DNA of 64,000 nt from Pseudomonadota bacterium (GCA_023460395.1 JAEWQB010000004.1:203522-267521), one strand, 5' to 3'; shown: positions 7,928-16,541, counted from the first letter of the stretch. Made by a program: numbers and translations. Notes: a model not told the origin generated them from the letters alone.

Positions 7928-9070
7928 CTAAACTACGGCATCCACGAGCAAGTTGTCGCAGTGGATAGCTTCCGGGTACTGATTGTCTCCCAGTATCCTG
8001 CGCAGTTCCGTACTCTTCATGCCCACCACACGCCGTAAATCGGCTGCGGTGTAGTTGCACAGGCCAAGTCCCACAACTTCGCCCGCTACGGATGTCACCC
8101 GTACAAGGGCACCGCGCTGAAAGCTGCCTTCCACACGCACAATACCGGCAGGCAACAGGCTCTTGTGTCCCGCCGTCAATGCGCGCACGGCTCCGTCATC
8201 CACCACCAACACTCCAGAAGGATCGCCATTATAGGCCATCCAAAATTTACGGCGGGAGACAGTTTTGGCTTCGGGGCGCACCCATGTGCCCAACATCTCT
8301 CCCGCAAACGCACGCACAATGGCGTCCGGTTCCCGTCCGGCGAGGATAAGGGTGGGCACCCCAAGCTGGGCCGCCCGACGCGCGGCCAGCAATTTGGAAT
8401 ACATGCCGCCGGACCCTACAGACGTTTTTCCGCCGCACATGCTGTCTAAATCCAGAGCGTGCACGTCCTCAATAACGTCTAACGTGCGGGCATTGGCGGT
8501 GGTGTCGGGGTTATCGGCATACACGCCGGACGCGGAGGTGAGGTTAATGTACAAGTCCGCCTCCACCACATTGAGCAGCAACGAGGCCAGACTGTCATTG
8601 TCGCCAAATTCCAATTCCTGCACAGCCACCGTGTCGTTTTCATTCACAATGGGAATGGCCCGCCAGCGGAGCAAGGATGCGAAGGTGTTACGGGCGTTCA
8701 AAAACCGACGACGACTTTTCAGATCATCCCGCGTCAGCAGAATCTGGGCGGAAAGTTTGCCGTGGTCTTCAAACGCCTCGTTGTAAAAATGCATCAGGCG
8801 ACTCTGGCCCACAGCCGCAGCGGCCTGCTTATCGGGCAGGCCTTCTATTTCGCAACACGAGCGCAGCACATTGCGGCCGGCGGCTACGGCACCGGACGAC
8901 ACCAGCACCACACCGGTTCCCTTGTCGTGTAGTTGCGCCAATTGGTCCACCAGGCCGCGCACGACATTCAAGTCCACGCCCAGCCCTGTGGTCAGCACGG
9001 CACTGCCAACTTTTACCACCACACGTTTCGCGCTATTCAGAACCTGTGCGCGCTCCTGCTTCCAGTCCAT
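7928..9070 (-). CDS. proB: Glutamate 5-kinase with PUA domain
   Basis: A 380-residue enzyme catalysing the ATP-dependent phosphorylation of glutamate, first step of proline synthesis. The amino-acid kinase domain shows VVVKVGSAVLT, VLVSSGAVAAGRNVL, VNENDTVAV and GSGGMYSKLLAARRA; the C-terminal PUA domain covers about residues 280-370 (SRRKFWMAYNGDPSGVLVVDDGAVRAL). ATG at 9070 has GGGGGA upstream; a GTG at 9082 is the alternative. It follows obg by 27 bp, the common obg-proB arrangement, so both are probably co-transcribed. Confidence 0.93.
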   Translation of the reverse strand: MDWKQERAQVLNSAKRVVVKVGSAVLTTGLGVDLNVVRGLVDQLAQLHDKGTGVVLVSSGAVAAGRNVLRSCCEIEGLPDKQAAAAVGQSRLMHFYNEAFEDHGKLSAQILLTRDDLKSRRRFLNARNTFASLLRWRAIPIVNENDTVAVQELEFGDNDSLASLLLNVVEADLYINLTSASGVYADNPDTTANARTLDVIEDVHALDLDSMCGGKTSVGSGGMYSKLLAARRAAQLGVPTLILAGREPDAIVRAFAGEMLGTWVRPEAKTVSRRKFWMAYNGDPSGVLVVDDGAVRALTAGHKSLLPAGIVRVEGSFQRGALVRVTSVAGEVVGLGLCNYTAADLRRVVGMKSTELRRILGDNQYPEAIHCDNLLVDAVV

Positions 9071-9097
9071 GCGGTCCCCCACAATCCAAACCGCGCA

Positions 9098-10198
9098 CTA
9101 TTCGCGCGTCCAGATAACTTCCACGTCGTCCCCATCCTCTTCCTCCTCCACCCAGTCCCGGGCGGAGTTTATGGGAGCATGAGGTTCAGAAACAGCAAGA
9201 ACCCGCCACATTTCTTCCACCAATTCTTCAATTCCATCGCCATGCAGCGCGGAGATGAAAAAAATGATACGGCCTTCCGCCTCGGCGCACGCCTTCAGGG
9301 CATCAAGGAATTCCGGCTCAACCAAGTCTATCTTATTGATGACCTGCAACTGAAGACGCTCGCCCAGCACGGGATCAAATTGCACGAGTTCTTCGTTGAT
9401 AAGATCAAATCCGGCCCATGGCTGTTCCAGCGACACGTCCTCCGCGCTGAGAATATGCACAAGAAACCGGGTGCGTTCCACATGCTTGAGGAACCGGATA
9501 CCCAGTCCCTGTCCAGCGTGTGCGCCTTCGATGAGGCCGGGAATGTCGGCAATGACCATTCGCCGGTCCTGGTCTGTTTCATGAATCATTACTCCCAGAT
9601 TGGGAGCGATGGTGGTGAACGGATAGTTGGCGATTTTGGGACGCGCGGCGGAGACTTGGGAAATGAACGTGGACTTGCCTGCGTTGGGCAGCCCTAAAAG
9701 TCCCGCGTCAGCCAGCATCTTCAACTCAAGACGCAGGCGCTTGTATTCACCCTCTTCACCGGGTTGCGCGAAACGGGGCACACGCATGGTGGACGATTTG
9801 AAAAACTCGTTGCCATGTCCGCCGCGTCCGCCATTAACGATACAAATGGCTTCGCCCGGTTCGGAAAGGTCCGCAACAAGAGTTTCATGGCCTTCTTCGT
9901 CAATATCAAACACCAACGTGCCCACGGGGAGGTCAATAATAAGATCCTCGCCCTTGCGACCAAACATCTGGCTGCCTTGTCCGGGACGTCCGTTTTCCGC
10001 CGCGTAGTTTCGCTTAAGGCGGAAGTCGTACAGGGACAACAGTTTGGAGGAGCCACGCAAATACACGCTCCCCCCCGCCCCGCCGTCCCCGCCGTCGGGA
10101 CCGCCGCGCGGAATAAATTTTTCCCTGCGGAAGGAGAGACAACCGTTGCCGCCCTTTCCAGCGCGCACGGTGATGGTGGCTTCATCCACAAAACGCAT
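9098..10198 (-). CDS. obg: GTPase Obg/CgtA
   Basis: A 366-residue ribosome-assembly GTPase. The glycine-rich Obg fold occupies residues 1-155 (MRFVDEATITVRAGKGGNGC, then PDGGDGGAGGSVYL). The G domain follows with G1 GLPNAGKST, G3 DIPGLIEGAHAGQGLG and G4 NKID. It associates with the 50S subunit and links ribosome maturation to growth. The start at 10198 matches the conserved N-terminus MRFVDEA; the frame continues upstream but without family similarity. It sits downstream of rplU-rpmA as in many bacteria, separated from rpmA by a terminator-like hairpin. Confidence 0.96.
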   Translation of the reverse strand: MRFVDEATITVRAGKGGNGCLSFRREKFIPRGGPDGGDGGAGGSVYLRGSSKLLSLYDFRLKRNYAAENGRPGQGSQMFGRKGEDLIIDLPVGTLVFDIDEEGHETLVADLSEPGEAICIVNGGRGGHGNEFFKSSTMRVPRFAQPGEEGEYKRLRLELKMLADAGLLGLPNAGKSTFISQVSAARPKIANYPFTTIAPNLGVMIHETDQDRRMVIADIPGLIEGAHAGQGLGIRFLKHVERTRFLVHILSAEDVSLEQPWAGFDLINEELVQFDPVLGERLQLQVINKIDLVEPEFLDALKACAEAEGRIIFFISALHGDGIEELVEEMWRVLAVSEPHAPINSARDWVEEEEDGDDVEVIWTRE

Positions 10199-10328
10199 GA
10201 TCGTTGTCCGTTTTTTTCTGAATAACAGGTTTTTCCGGCATACGGCAATGCCATATGCCAAAGAGAAACGCGGGGCCGCCTATGCCTCGGAGGATTCACA
10301 GAAGAACCACCCCTCACGGGCACCCCAC

Positions 10329-10364
10329 AAAAAAAGGGCGAAAGACGCTACGCGACTTTCGCCC
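10329..10364 (-). terminator. Terminator between rpmA and obg
   Basis: GGGCGAAAG (10336-10344) pairs with CTTTCGCCC (10356-10364); on the minus strand seven T follow. It lies 26 bp after the rpmA stop, so it probably attenuates rplU-rpmA transcription before obg. Confidence 0.85.
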
Positions 10365-10389
10365 TGAATTGTCTTCACGTCCCGATGAC

Positions 10390-10662
10390 TTATTCAGCCA
10401 CAGCGGGCACGATGCTTACGCGCGTCTTAATTTTCTTTTTGCGAGTGTATTTTTCGTACTTCACCATGCCGTCCACCTTGGCGAACAGGGTGAAATCTCT
10501 GCCCATGCCAACGTTGTCACCGGGGTGCACCTTGGTGCCAACCTGACGGACGAGAATGTTACCAGCCAGAACTACCTGACCACCAAACCGCTTAATGCCG
10601 CGTCGTTGTCCCTGGGAGTCGCGTCCGTTTCTGGAACTACCGCCAGCTTTCTTATGTGCCAT
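10390..10662 (-). CDS. rpmA: 50S ribosomal protein L27
   Basis: A 90-residue ribosomal protein with the standard N-terminus MAHKKAGGSSRNGRDSQGQR and the core GGQVVLAGNILVRQVGTKVHPG. The N-terminal tail reaches the peptidyl transferase centre. There is no Firmicutes-type cleavable N-terminal extension. An AGGAGA ribosome binding site precedes the ATG. It forms the usual pair with rplU 62 bp upstream. Confidence 0.97.
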   Translation of the reverse strand: MAHKKAGGSSRNGRDSQGQRRGIKRFGGQVVLAGNILVRQVGTKVHPGDNVGMGRDFTLFAKVDGMVKYEKYTRKKKIKTRVSIVPAVAE

Positions 10663-10724
10663 GACGTATTTCTCCTGACGAAATTGTATTCTAGTCCGGC
10701 ATCACCGGACCGAAGGTCGGCGTA

Positions 10725-11033
10725 TTAGGCCTGAATGCCCTTGATCTTCAATGCAGTGAACGCCTGACGGTGTCCCTGCTTGCGACGGGAATCCTGACGG
10801 CGGCGTTTTTTGAACACCACCACTTTGTCACCACGCCCGTGTTCGACCACTTCAGCAGTTACCTTGGCGGATTCCACATAGGGAGCGCCCACGGCAAACT
10901 GCTCGCCGCCAACCATAAGAACCTTATCAAGAACGACTTCGCTGCCGGCTTCTGCAACAAGCTTTTCCACAAAGATCTTGCCGCCTTCTTCCACACGGAA
11001 CTGCTTGCCGCCCGTTTCGACGATCGCGTACAT
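10725..11033 (-). CDS. rplU: 50S ribosomal protein L21
   Basis: A 102-residue ribosomal protein beginning MYAIVETGGKQFRVEEGGKI, with the C-terminal signature KKRRRQDSRRKQGHRQAFTALKI. ATG at 11033 has a strong GGAGGA site; a start at 11048 would add five residues not found in the family. It is the first gene of the rplU-rpmA-obg-proB-thiD group. A possible minus-strand -35 (TTGACT, 11093-11088) lies about 55 bp upstream, with only a weak -10. Confidence 0.97.
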   Translation of the reverse strand: MYAIVETGGKQFRVEEGGKIFVEKLVAEAGSEVVLDKVLMVGGEQFAVGAPYVESAKVTAEVVEHGRGDKVVVFKKRRRQDSRRKQGHRQAFTALKIKGIQA

Positions 11034-11362
11034 AATATATTCCTCCAAAGAAAGAGAGAGGGAGACTTACCCTCTTTCCGCAGGAAAAGTCAACCCAAAA
11101 TCTCGGTTATTGCAATGTGCTTTCCGTAAAAACAGAACCGTCGCCTTTACCACGCGACGTTGTGGCACGCAAGCATTCTTTTTATGCTTTTCCAGCACTC
11201 CACAAAAAACACCCTTCACCCACTAATAGCCAACTGACTATAGTTATTAACCTATTTATCCCAAAAAGTCACTAATTCGCTTTTTCCTCCTAAAATTATC
11301 AATTTCTACATGACAAGCTCTGTTGATTGTGCCATAAGGGCGTTGAGTGTGTCTCATCTCGT
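11034..11362. other. Divergent intergenic region rplU / rfbA
   Basis: AT-rich spacer without a convincing protein frame. On the plus strand TTGTGG (11160-11165), 17 bp and TATGCT (11183-11188) form a possible promoter that could drive a short RNA ending at the hairpin 11363-11417. Confidence 0.4.
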
Positions 11363-11440
11363 GTCCGGGGAGAAGTACCGCACCAAAGCCCTCCCCCAAG
11401 GCTTATTCTCCCCGGACCCCTTAAAAATTCTTTTCTTTTT
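11363..11440 (+). terminator. Terminator-like hairpin with no gene upstream
   Basis: GTCCGGGGAGAA (11363-11374) and TTCTCCCCGGAC (11406-11417) form a perfect 12-bp stem. The 31-nt loop contains a nested AAGCC/GGCTT helix. A T-rich tract with runs of four and five T follows on the plus strand. It lies before the rfbA promoter, so it would end a separate short transcript or act as an attenuator of one. Confidence 0.5.
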
Positions 11441-11462
11441 ACAGAAGATATTTCTATATAAT
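11433..11462 (+). promoter_or_regulatory. Candidate rfbA promoter
   Basis: A perfect TATAAT lies at 11457-11462, about 65 bp before the rfbA start. The -35 region is T-rich (TTCTTT, 18-bp spacing) and poor. Confidence 0.4.
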
Positions 11463-11526
11463 GCGCGACAGCGCATTTTTTTTATTCCCTCAACCGGGAT
11501 CATTCACGCGAAGCAAGGACAACGCC

Positions 11527-12393
11527 ATGAAAGGCATTATTTTGGCCGGAGGCTCCGGCACCCGCCTGTACCCCCTCACGCACGGCGTGTGCAAGCAGCT
11601 TCTCCCCATTTTTGATAAGCCTATGATTTACTACCCGCTTTCCATCCTCATGCTGGCGGGTATTCGCGAAATATGCCTCATTTCCACCCCCAAAGATCTT
11701 CCCCGCTTTCGCGACATTCTCGGCTCCGGCGAACAACTGGGGATCAGCATCACCTACTGTGAACAGCCAAAGCCCGAAGGTCTGGCACAGGCATTTTTGC
11801 TGGCACGCGATTTTATCGGCACGTCTCCGGTCTGTCTTGTTCTGGGTGACAACCTTTTTTACGGACACGGGCTTTCCGGCCTGCTGGAACAAAGTGCGCA
11901 GCTTACCAGCGGGGGCACTGTCTTCGGCTATAAAGTACGCGATCCAGAACGCTATGGCGTAGTGGAATTTGACAACTCCTTCCGCGCATTGAGCATAGAG
12001 GAAAAACCCAAGCACCCCAAATCGGGCTACGCGGTGACAGGACTCTACTTTTACGACAACCGGGTTGCGGATATCGCCGCATCACTGCGCCCCTCTCCGC
12101 GCGGAGAACTGGAAATTACCGACGTGAACAACGTCTATCTACAGGAAGGCTCGCTGGAGGTTCAGATCCTCGGACGCGGTGTGGCGTGGCTGGACACGGG
12201 AACAGTGGAATCGCTCCATCAGGCCGCCGCGTTTGTGCGGGCCGTACAGGACAGGCAGGGACTAAAAATCGCCTGTATTGAAGAAATTGCCTATACTAAA
12301 GGATATATTACCGCCGCCGAACTCGCCGAACTCGCCCGCCCCATGCTGAAAAACGAATACGGGCAGTATCTCATGGACGCCATCCGCCAATAA
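11527..12393 (+). CDS. rfbA: Glucose-1-phosphate thymidylyltransferase
   Basis: A 288-residue nucleotidyltransferase (RmlA) that makes dTDP-glucose, the first step towards dTDP-rhamnose for surface polysaccharide. Motifs are MKGIILAGGSGTRLYPLT (nucleotide binding), KQLLPIFDKPMIYYPLS, LVLGDNLFYG, and ITGLYFYDN-type and EITDVNN sequences. Length is normal for the family. ATG at 11527 has AAGGA upstream; an upstream ATG at 11461 would add 22 residues. The usual rfbB, rfbC and rfbD genes are not next to it, so the pathway is scattered in this genome. Confidence 0.95.
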   Translation: MKGIILAGGSGTRLYPLTHGVCKQLLPIFDKPMIYYPLSILMLAGIREICLISTPKDLPRFRDILGSGEQLGISITYCEQPKPEGLAQAFLLARDFIGTSPVCLVLGDNLFYGHGLSGLLEQSAQLTSGGTVFGYKVRDPERYGVVEFDNSFRALSIEEKPKHPKSGYAVTGLYFYDNRVADIAASLRPSPRGELEITDVNNVYLQEGSLEVQILGRGVAWLDTGTVESLHQAAAFVRAVQDRQGLKIACIEEIAYTKGYITAAELAELARPMLKNEYGQYLMDAIRQ

Positions 12394-12678
12394 CGAGCGG
12401 CTCATAAAAAAACACCAGCACCCTCATATGGGATGCCAGTGCTTGCGGATAAGGAGTCAAACAGGGCCGCGCATGACAAAACGCCCCAAGAGTCAGAGGT
12501 TCGCAGTGGGTAACACCACAGCCATACCACTCTCAGAGCGAGTCCATGCAGGGGAAAACGGACATCCAGCAACATGCTGGTGAGCCGCGGCTCCCCCGGA
12601 ACGCGGTTGACGGAATTGGCACTACTGTGCCAATCAGCGGTCCGCCCGAATTAACGCGGACCGCCGGGCCAGCGCGAA
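12394..12678. other. Hairpin-rich convergent intergenic region
   Basis: Between rfbA (+) and the small membrane protein gene (-) there are at least five inverted repeats: AGTGGGTA/TACCACT (12505-12531), CCAGCA/TGCTGG (12566-12580), GAGCCGCGGCTC (12582-12593), ATTGGCAC/GTGCCAAT with a TACT loop (12615-12634), and GCGGTCCGC/GCGGACCGC (12637-12664). None has a clean T run. The last two probably end the minus-strand transcript. The density also fits a structured RNA, but I recognise no known family. Confidence 0.5.
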
Positions 12679-12822
12679 TTAATGATGATCGAGATGCTCG
12701 CCCTTCTTAATGCGATAAAAAGCGGCAGAAACAATGACCACGAAGTAGAAGAAAATCAGTCCAACCCCGACAAACCCCTGCGGGGTGGAATGCATCATAT
12801 TCTCAAAGAGTTCAGTTACCAT
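12679..12822 (-). CDS. Small single-pass membrane protein, 47 aa
   Basis: A 47-residue protein starting MVTELFENMMHSTPQGFVG with one long hydrophobic helix (GVGLIFFYFVVIVSAAFY) and a short polar, His-containing C-terminus (RIKKGEHLDHH). A textbook AAGGAG ribosome binding site precedes ATG at 12822, which is the reason to believe the gene. The layout (short N-terminus, one helix, positive residues after it) resembles small accessory subunits of respiratory or oxidase complexes, but I do not recognise the family. It stands alone between convergent rfbA and a divergent RNA methyltransferase. Confidence 0.7.
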   Translation of the reverse strand: MVTELFENMMHSTPQGFVGVGLIFFYFVVIVSAAFYRIKKGEHLDHH

Positions 12823-13068
12823 GGCACAACTCCTTTGTGTCTGTCTGCGGCCCGGCCCTGTCAATGCGGAGTAAAAACACCCCTTTGACATCAGTCCACG
12901 ACCGGGTACAGTCTTCCTTCGATTGCCGCAAAAGTCAAGATTCAATTTGTGATTTTACGCACAAATATTTATTCTTTCTCAATAATCACACCCGGTTCCC
13001 TGCATCATCAGACGGGTATCAACTAAAAACAACATGCGGGTGTCAACAAACACCCGATGGAGCACCGT

Positions 13069-14529
13069 ATGGCTTCTCCCCTTTCCGCCGGTATGACCAT
13101 AGAATTAACCATCGACGCGCTCGCCACAGGCGGCAAAGCGGTGGCTCGCCTTCCCGAATGTGTTCCCACTTCCTCCCCTTCTCCCACCGCTGATGACGAT
13201 ACGGAGGCCATGGCGGGAGCAGGCGGTATGGTTGTTTTCGTCGACAGGGGACTGCCCGGTCAAACTGTGCGCGTCACCCTTACTAAGGTGAAAAAACGGT
13301 TTGCCGAAGCCACACTGGACGCCGTCCTTACACCTGCCCCCGGCGAAGTACCCCCATTTTGCCGCCACTTCGGCGTTTGCGGGGGATGCCTGTGGCAAAC
13401 ACTGCCCTACCCCGAACAACTCGCATGGAAGCGCCGTTTTGTTGAAGACAGCCTGCGGCGCATTGCCGGAGTTTGCGATGTGGAAACTGCCCCCACCATA
13501 GCCTCGCCCGCACAAGCCGCCTACCGCAACAAAATGGAATTCGCGTTCCTGCAAGGCCGCGGGGAAATGCATCTGGGACTACGCAGGCTGGCCTCGCACT
13601 CTGTGGTCAACATCACAGAATGTCATTTACAATCCGAAACAGCCACCGCCATTGTGCAATATGTTCGCCAATGGGCAAACGCTCACCCTACCCTGCGGGC
13701 CTATGATCCCCGTAGCGGCAAAGGATTTTTGCGGTTCCTCGTCATCCGGGAAACCCGCCGCACCGGGCAGCGCACAGTACAAATTATCACCTCGCCAGAC
13801 CCGCACGCGGGCGGAGGCGGCAACGCCGCTGTAGCCGCACTGGGAGAAGACCTGCTGCGCCAGTTCCCCGGTCTGCACGGCATCATTCACTCCACCCGTA
13901 CAGCCTCCTCGCAGGTGGCATATGGCGAGCACGACATACTTGTGCTGGGAACAGCCGAACTGACGGAGCGCCTGACACTGGGAAACAGGGAAGCGGAACT
14001 GTCCATAGGCGGCCCAGACGTGTTTTTTCAGGTGAACACAGAAGCCGCGGAACGGTTATACGCCACAGTGCTGGGCATGGCCGCCCCCACGGGGACAGAG
14101 ATTGTCTGGGATCTTTACTGTGGAGTGGGAGCCATTGCGCTGGGCGCGGCCCCACGCTCCCGGCGGGTGGTGGGATTTGAATTGAGCGAACCCGCTGTAG
14201 CCACCGCCACAGCCAACGCAGAGCGCCTTTCCGCGTCTAACGCGGTGTTCCACGCCGGGGATGTGCGACAAACCATGGCTAAAGAACGCGAAACACCGCA
14301 CATTCTCATCACAGACCCACCGCGTGGCGGCATGCACCCCGATGTGGTGGCGGCTATTATCCAGCACGCGCCACAACGCATTGTGCATGTTTCCTGCGAT
14401 CCCGCCACGCAAGCCCGCGACATTGCCCTGATGCTGCCTGCTTATACGGTTCGGCGCATTCAGCCTGTGGATATGTTTCCGCACACGCCGCATGTGGAAT
14501 CCGTTGTACTGCTGGAGCGGCGGAGCTAA
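13069..14529 (+). CDS. RNA (uracil-5-)-methyltransferase, TrmA/RumA family
   Basis: A 486-residue enzyme that methylates C5 of uracil in rRNA or tRNA with SAM. The N-terminal TRAM-like part is split by a Ser/Thr/Asp-rich insert; an iron-sulfur site follows (FCRHFGVCGGCLW, with the fourth Cys in TECHLQ). The methyltransferase domain shows DLYCGVGAIALGA (SAM), ITDPPRGGM and the catalytic-cysteine motif HVSCDPATQARDIA. The [4Fe-4S] ligands point to the RlmD-type branch. The start at 13069 has GGAG six bases upstream; an ATG at 13057 is the alternative. Substrate position cannot be told from sequence alone. Confidence 0.88.
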   Translation: MASPLSAGMTIELTIDALATGGKAVARLPECVPTSSPSPTADDDTEAMAGAGGMVVFVDRGLPGQTVRVTLTKVKKRFAEATLDAVLTPAPGEVPPFCRHFGVCGGCLWQTLPYPEQLAWKRRFVEDSLRRIAGVCDVETAPTIASPAQAAYRNKMEFAFLQGRGEMHLGLRRLASHSVVNITECHLQSETATAIVQYVRQWANAHPTLRAYDPRSGKGFLRFLVIRETRRTGQRTVQIITSPDPHAGGGGNAAVAALGEDLLRQFPGLHGIIHSTRTASSQVAYGEHDILVLGTAELTERLTLGNREAELSIGGPDVFFQVNTEAAERLYATVLGMAAPTGTEIVWDLYCGVGAIALGAAPRSRRVVGFELSEPAVATATANAERLSASNAVFHAGDVRQTMAKERETPHILITDPPRGGMHPDVVAAIIQHAPQRIVHVSCDPATQARDIALMLPAYTVRRIQPVDMFPHTPHVESVVLLERRS

Positions 14530-14573
14530 TTCCGCCGAGGCAGTTACTGTGAGCACGCTTGCAGGACTGCGGA

Positions 14574-16166
14574 TTACCAGTCCACCTCAATGATGATCTT
14601 ACCGGATGCGTCGCGGCGAATGCCCGGCGCATCCGCATCAACGCCTCCCTCCTCCGCTTCGGTCAGCCCCTGACGACTGCATTCATGACAGATAAGTTCG
14701 TCCAGTGCGGCCCGTTGTCTCGCGCTCACGTCAGTAAATTCGCATCCGATGCGATCGCCCTCGGCGAATCGGACGACAGCGTGCACCCGCTTTACCCGCA
14801 CCCCCTCTGAATCAAGGACTGCGAACCGCAGAGAGTCTCCCACCTTCACCATATCGGATGGCGCTTTGAAACCGATTCCCCCGGAACTGATGTCCATGAC
14901 GCTAAACACCTCATCGTGGTGCGGCAGAGAAACAAAATAATCTGCAAGGGGAATCCGAGGATGCTGCCGTTTTTCCTCCCAATTCTCAGGCGGTGACTCC
15001 TGAAGGACCATTCCTCCGCGTACCGGACGTGTGGTTGCCGCAACGTCAGGGGAGGGAAAGGCTGTATCGGCGGATGAATGACGGTCCTGCCCCGCTGCCG
15101 GAGCAGATGATGCCGCACCGGTTGCCACCGCAAGCACCTGCGCGGCCTTGCCCGGTTGTCCTTTTTCCGCGAGATGCCGTGCAGCCAAAACGAGAGGATC
15201 TCCCAGTTCCTGCCGCAGCGACGCGGGCGCATGTGCCAAGAGCGCGACCTCTGCGGTCGCTTCCCGCATTCGTCCGGCCTCTGCGTAGGCGGTCGCGGCC
15301 CGATGACGAAAACGGAATCCTTTTGCGGCTTGCCCCAAGCCATCAAAGCAATCAGCCAGTGCGCCTAAGGCCTCCGGCAGTTCCGGTGCCTTTCCATGAA
15401 ATCGAATAAGTGCCGCCAGCAGGTGCGCCGCGCGGGAAAGCGCCCCCTGCCGCACAAGGGACCGACCTTCCCGCAACAGGTCTTGCGCATCACGCTCCGC
15501 AAGAGCGTCGGGCGAACCGGCAGACGGGGGGAAAAGATCGGAAGCATACGCCTGCGCCCCCTGAGAAAGATGCCTCGGCTGCGTGCCGGGGGAAGAGACG
15601 TGGCGGGTCTGCACACCGGAAGCGGAGGGTTGGACTTGGTGCCCGGAAAGATCGTTCCCAGACGCACCGGGGCCGGCAAACGGTGCGCCAGCGTGTTTTG
15701 GTGTGTCAGCGGTATCCGCCGCGTGTGGCACGGGAGAACTGCCAACCCAGCGCAGACGGTCCATGTCTTCGGCGTTCAGCCTGTTTGTGGCGCGTAGGGC
15801 GTCCAGCACCGCGGTGCGCACGGCCTGCGCCGACGGAGCACCGAACAAACACCGGGTGACTCCGGCAGCCAGAGCCGCCTCAGCCATCTCTCCGGTATAG
15901 CCCTCACCCAACACCACGATAGCGGGAACGTCCGGGGCGGTTTCCTGCCGGACAAGACGCACTACGGCATGATCCCGCACTGCGGCCGCCGCACCATGCA
16001 GAATCAGCACATCCACCGGAGCTTCTTTAAGCAGGGAAAGGCCGTCCCGCAGGGATGCCACTGTCCGCACGGCAAAAGAGCCATCGCGCACCCCCTCCGC
16101 AAGGGGGTGCAAGCCCTCGTCCCGGCTATCAAGAATTAGGATGGAAAACACTCGTGACGCGCACAT
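14574..16166 (-). CDS. Degenerate receiver - helical repeat - PilZ protein
   Basis: A 530-residue protein with three parts. Residues 1-110 have the fold of a response-regulator receiver (SILILDSRDEG at the start, VDVLILHGAAA in the middle) but the phospho-acceptor Asp appears replaced by His. A Ser/Pro/Gln-rich linker and an Ala-rich helical region with TPR-like character follow (about 200-370). The C-terminal PilZ domain begins at about 400 with KRQHPRIPLADYF and DISSGGIGF, which supply the RxxxR and (D/N)xSxxG motifs that bind c-di-GMP. It is likely a cytoplasmic c-di-GMP effector, perhaps for motility or adhesion given the flagellar genes downstream. The target is unknown. Confidence 0.75.
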   Translation of the reverse strand: MCASRVFSILILDSRDEGLHPLAEGVRDGSFAVRTVASLRDGLSLLKEAPVDVLILHGAAAAVRDHAVVRLVRQETAPDVPAIVVLGEGYTGEMAEAALAAGVTRCLFGAPSAQAVRTAVLDALRATNRLNAEDMDRLRWVGSSPVPHAADTADTPKHAGAPFAGPGASGNDLSGHQVQPSASGVQTRHVSSPGTQPRHLSQGAQAYASDLFPPSAGSPDALAERDAQDLLREGRSLVRQGALSRAAHLLAALIRFHGKAPELPEALGALADCFDGLGQAAKGFRFRHRAATAYAEAGRMREATAEVALLAHAPASLRQELGDPLVLAARHLAEKGQPGKAAQVLAVATGAASSAPAAGQDRHSSADTAFPSPDVAATTRPVRGGMVLQESPPENWEEKRQHPRIPLADYFVSLPHHDEVFSVMDISSGGIGFKAPSDMVKVGDSLRFAVLDSEGVRVKRVHAVVRFAEGDRIGCEFTDVSARQRAALDELICHECSRQGLTEAEEGGVDADAPGIRRDASGKIIIEVDW

Positions 16167-16486
16167 ATTGCACCCCGTCTCGCGTACTGCCCACGCGTAT
16201 CAGTTCGATGCCACTACTGACTCACCCATGCATCCCCCCTGTTCCCCCATAGCAGGGGGAGCGACCACAGGTCTACGGTTTTTCACGCTTTCAGCTCGCG
16301 CCACCTCAGTGAAGCGCGCCCGCCCGGAAAAAATACTGCGCGGCGGCTTCTTCATCGTAAGCGGGCAGAGGCAACATCCGCGCACCCCTCCCGACACGTC
16401 TCGTGCCCGTCACAAGCTGTTTGAACGATCAGACCGGAATCATATGGAAATCTTCTGAAAAAATCCAACACGAGTTGAGCAAAGCG

Positions 16487-16515
16487 TTGACGGAGAAACA
16501 GGTGCGTGATAGACC
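16487..16515 (+). promoter_or_regulatory. Candidate promoter of atpZ-atpI-atpB-atpE
   Basis: TTGACG (16487-16492), 17 bp, TAGACC (16510-16515). The -35 matches consensus in five of six positions; the -10 is weak. A Rex-type palindrome lies 9 bp downstream. Confidence 0.4.
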
Positions 16516-16523
16516 GAACCGAC

Positions 16524-16541
16524 TTGTGAACGATTGCACGA
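16524..16541 (+). promoter_or_regulatory. Rex-type operator upstream of the first atp operon
   Basis: TTGTGAACGATTGCACGA matches the Rex consensus TTGTGAA-N4-TTCACAA in 12 of 14 positions, with a perfect left arm. It lies between the candidate promoter and the atpZ start. The rex gene itself follows atpE. Confidence 0.5.

Noticed and set aside
11500..12015. Minus-strand frame inside rfbA
   Set aside because: Fully antisense to a clear rfbA gene and without start signals.
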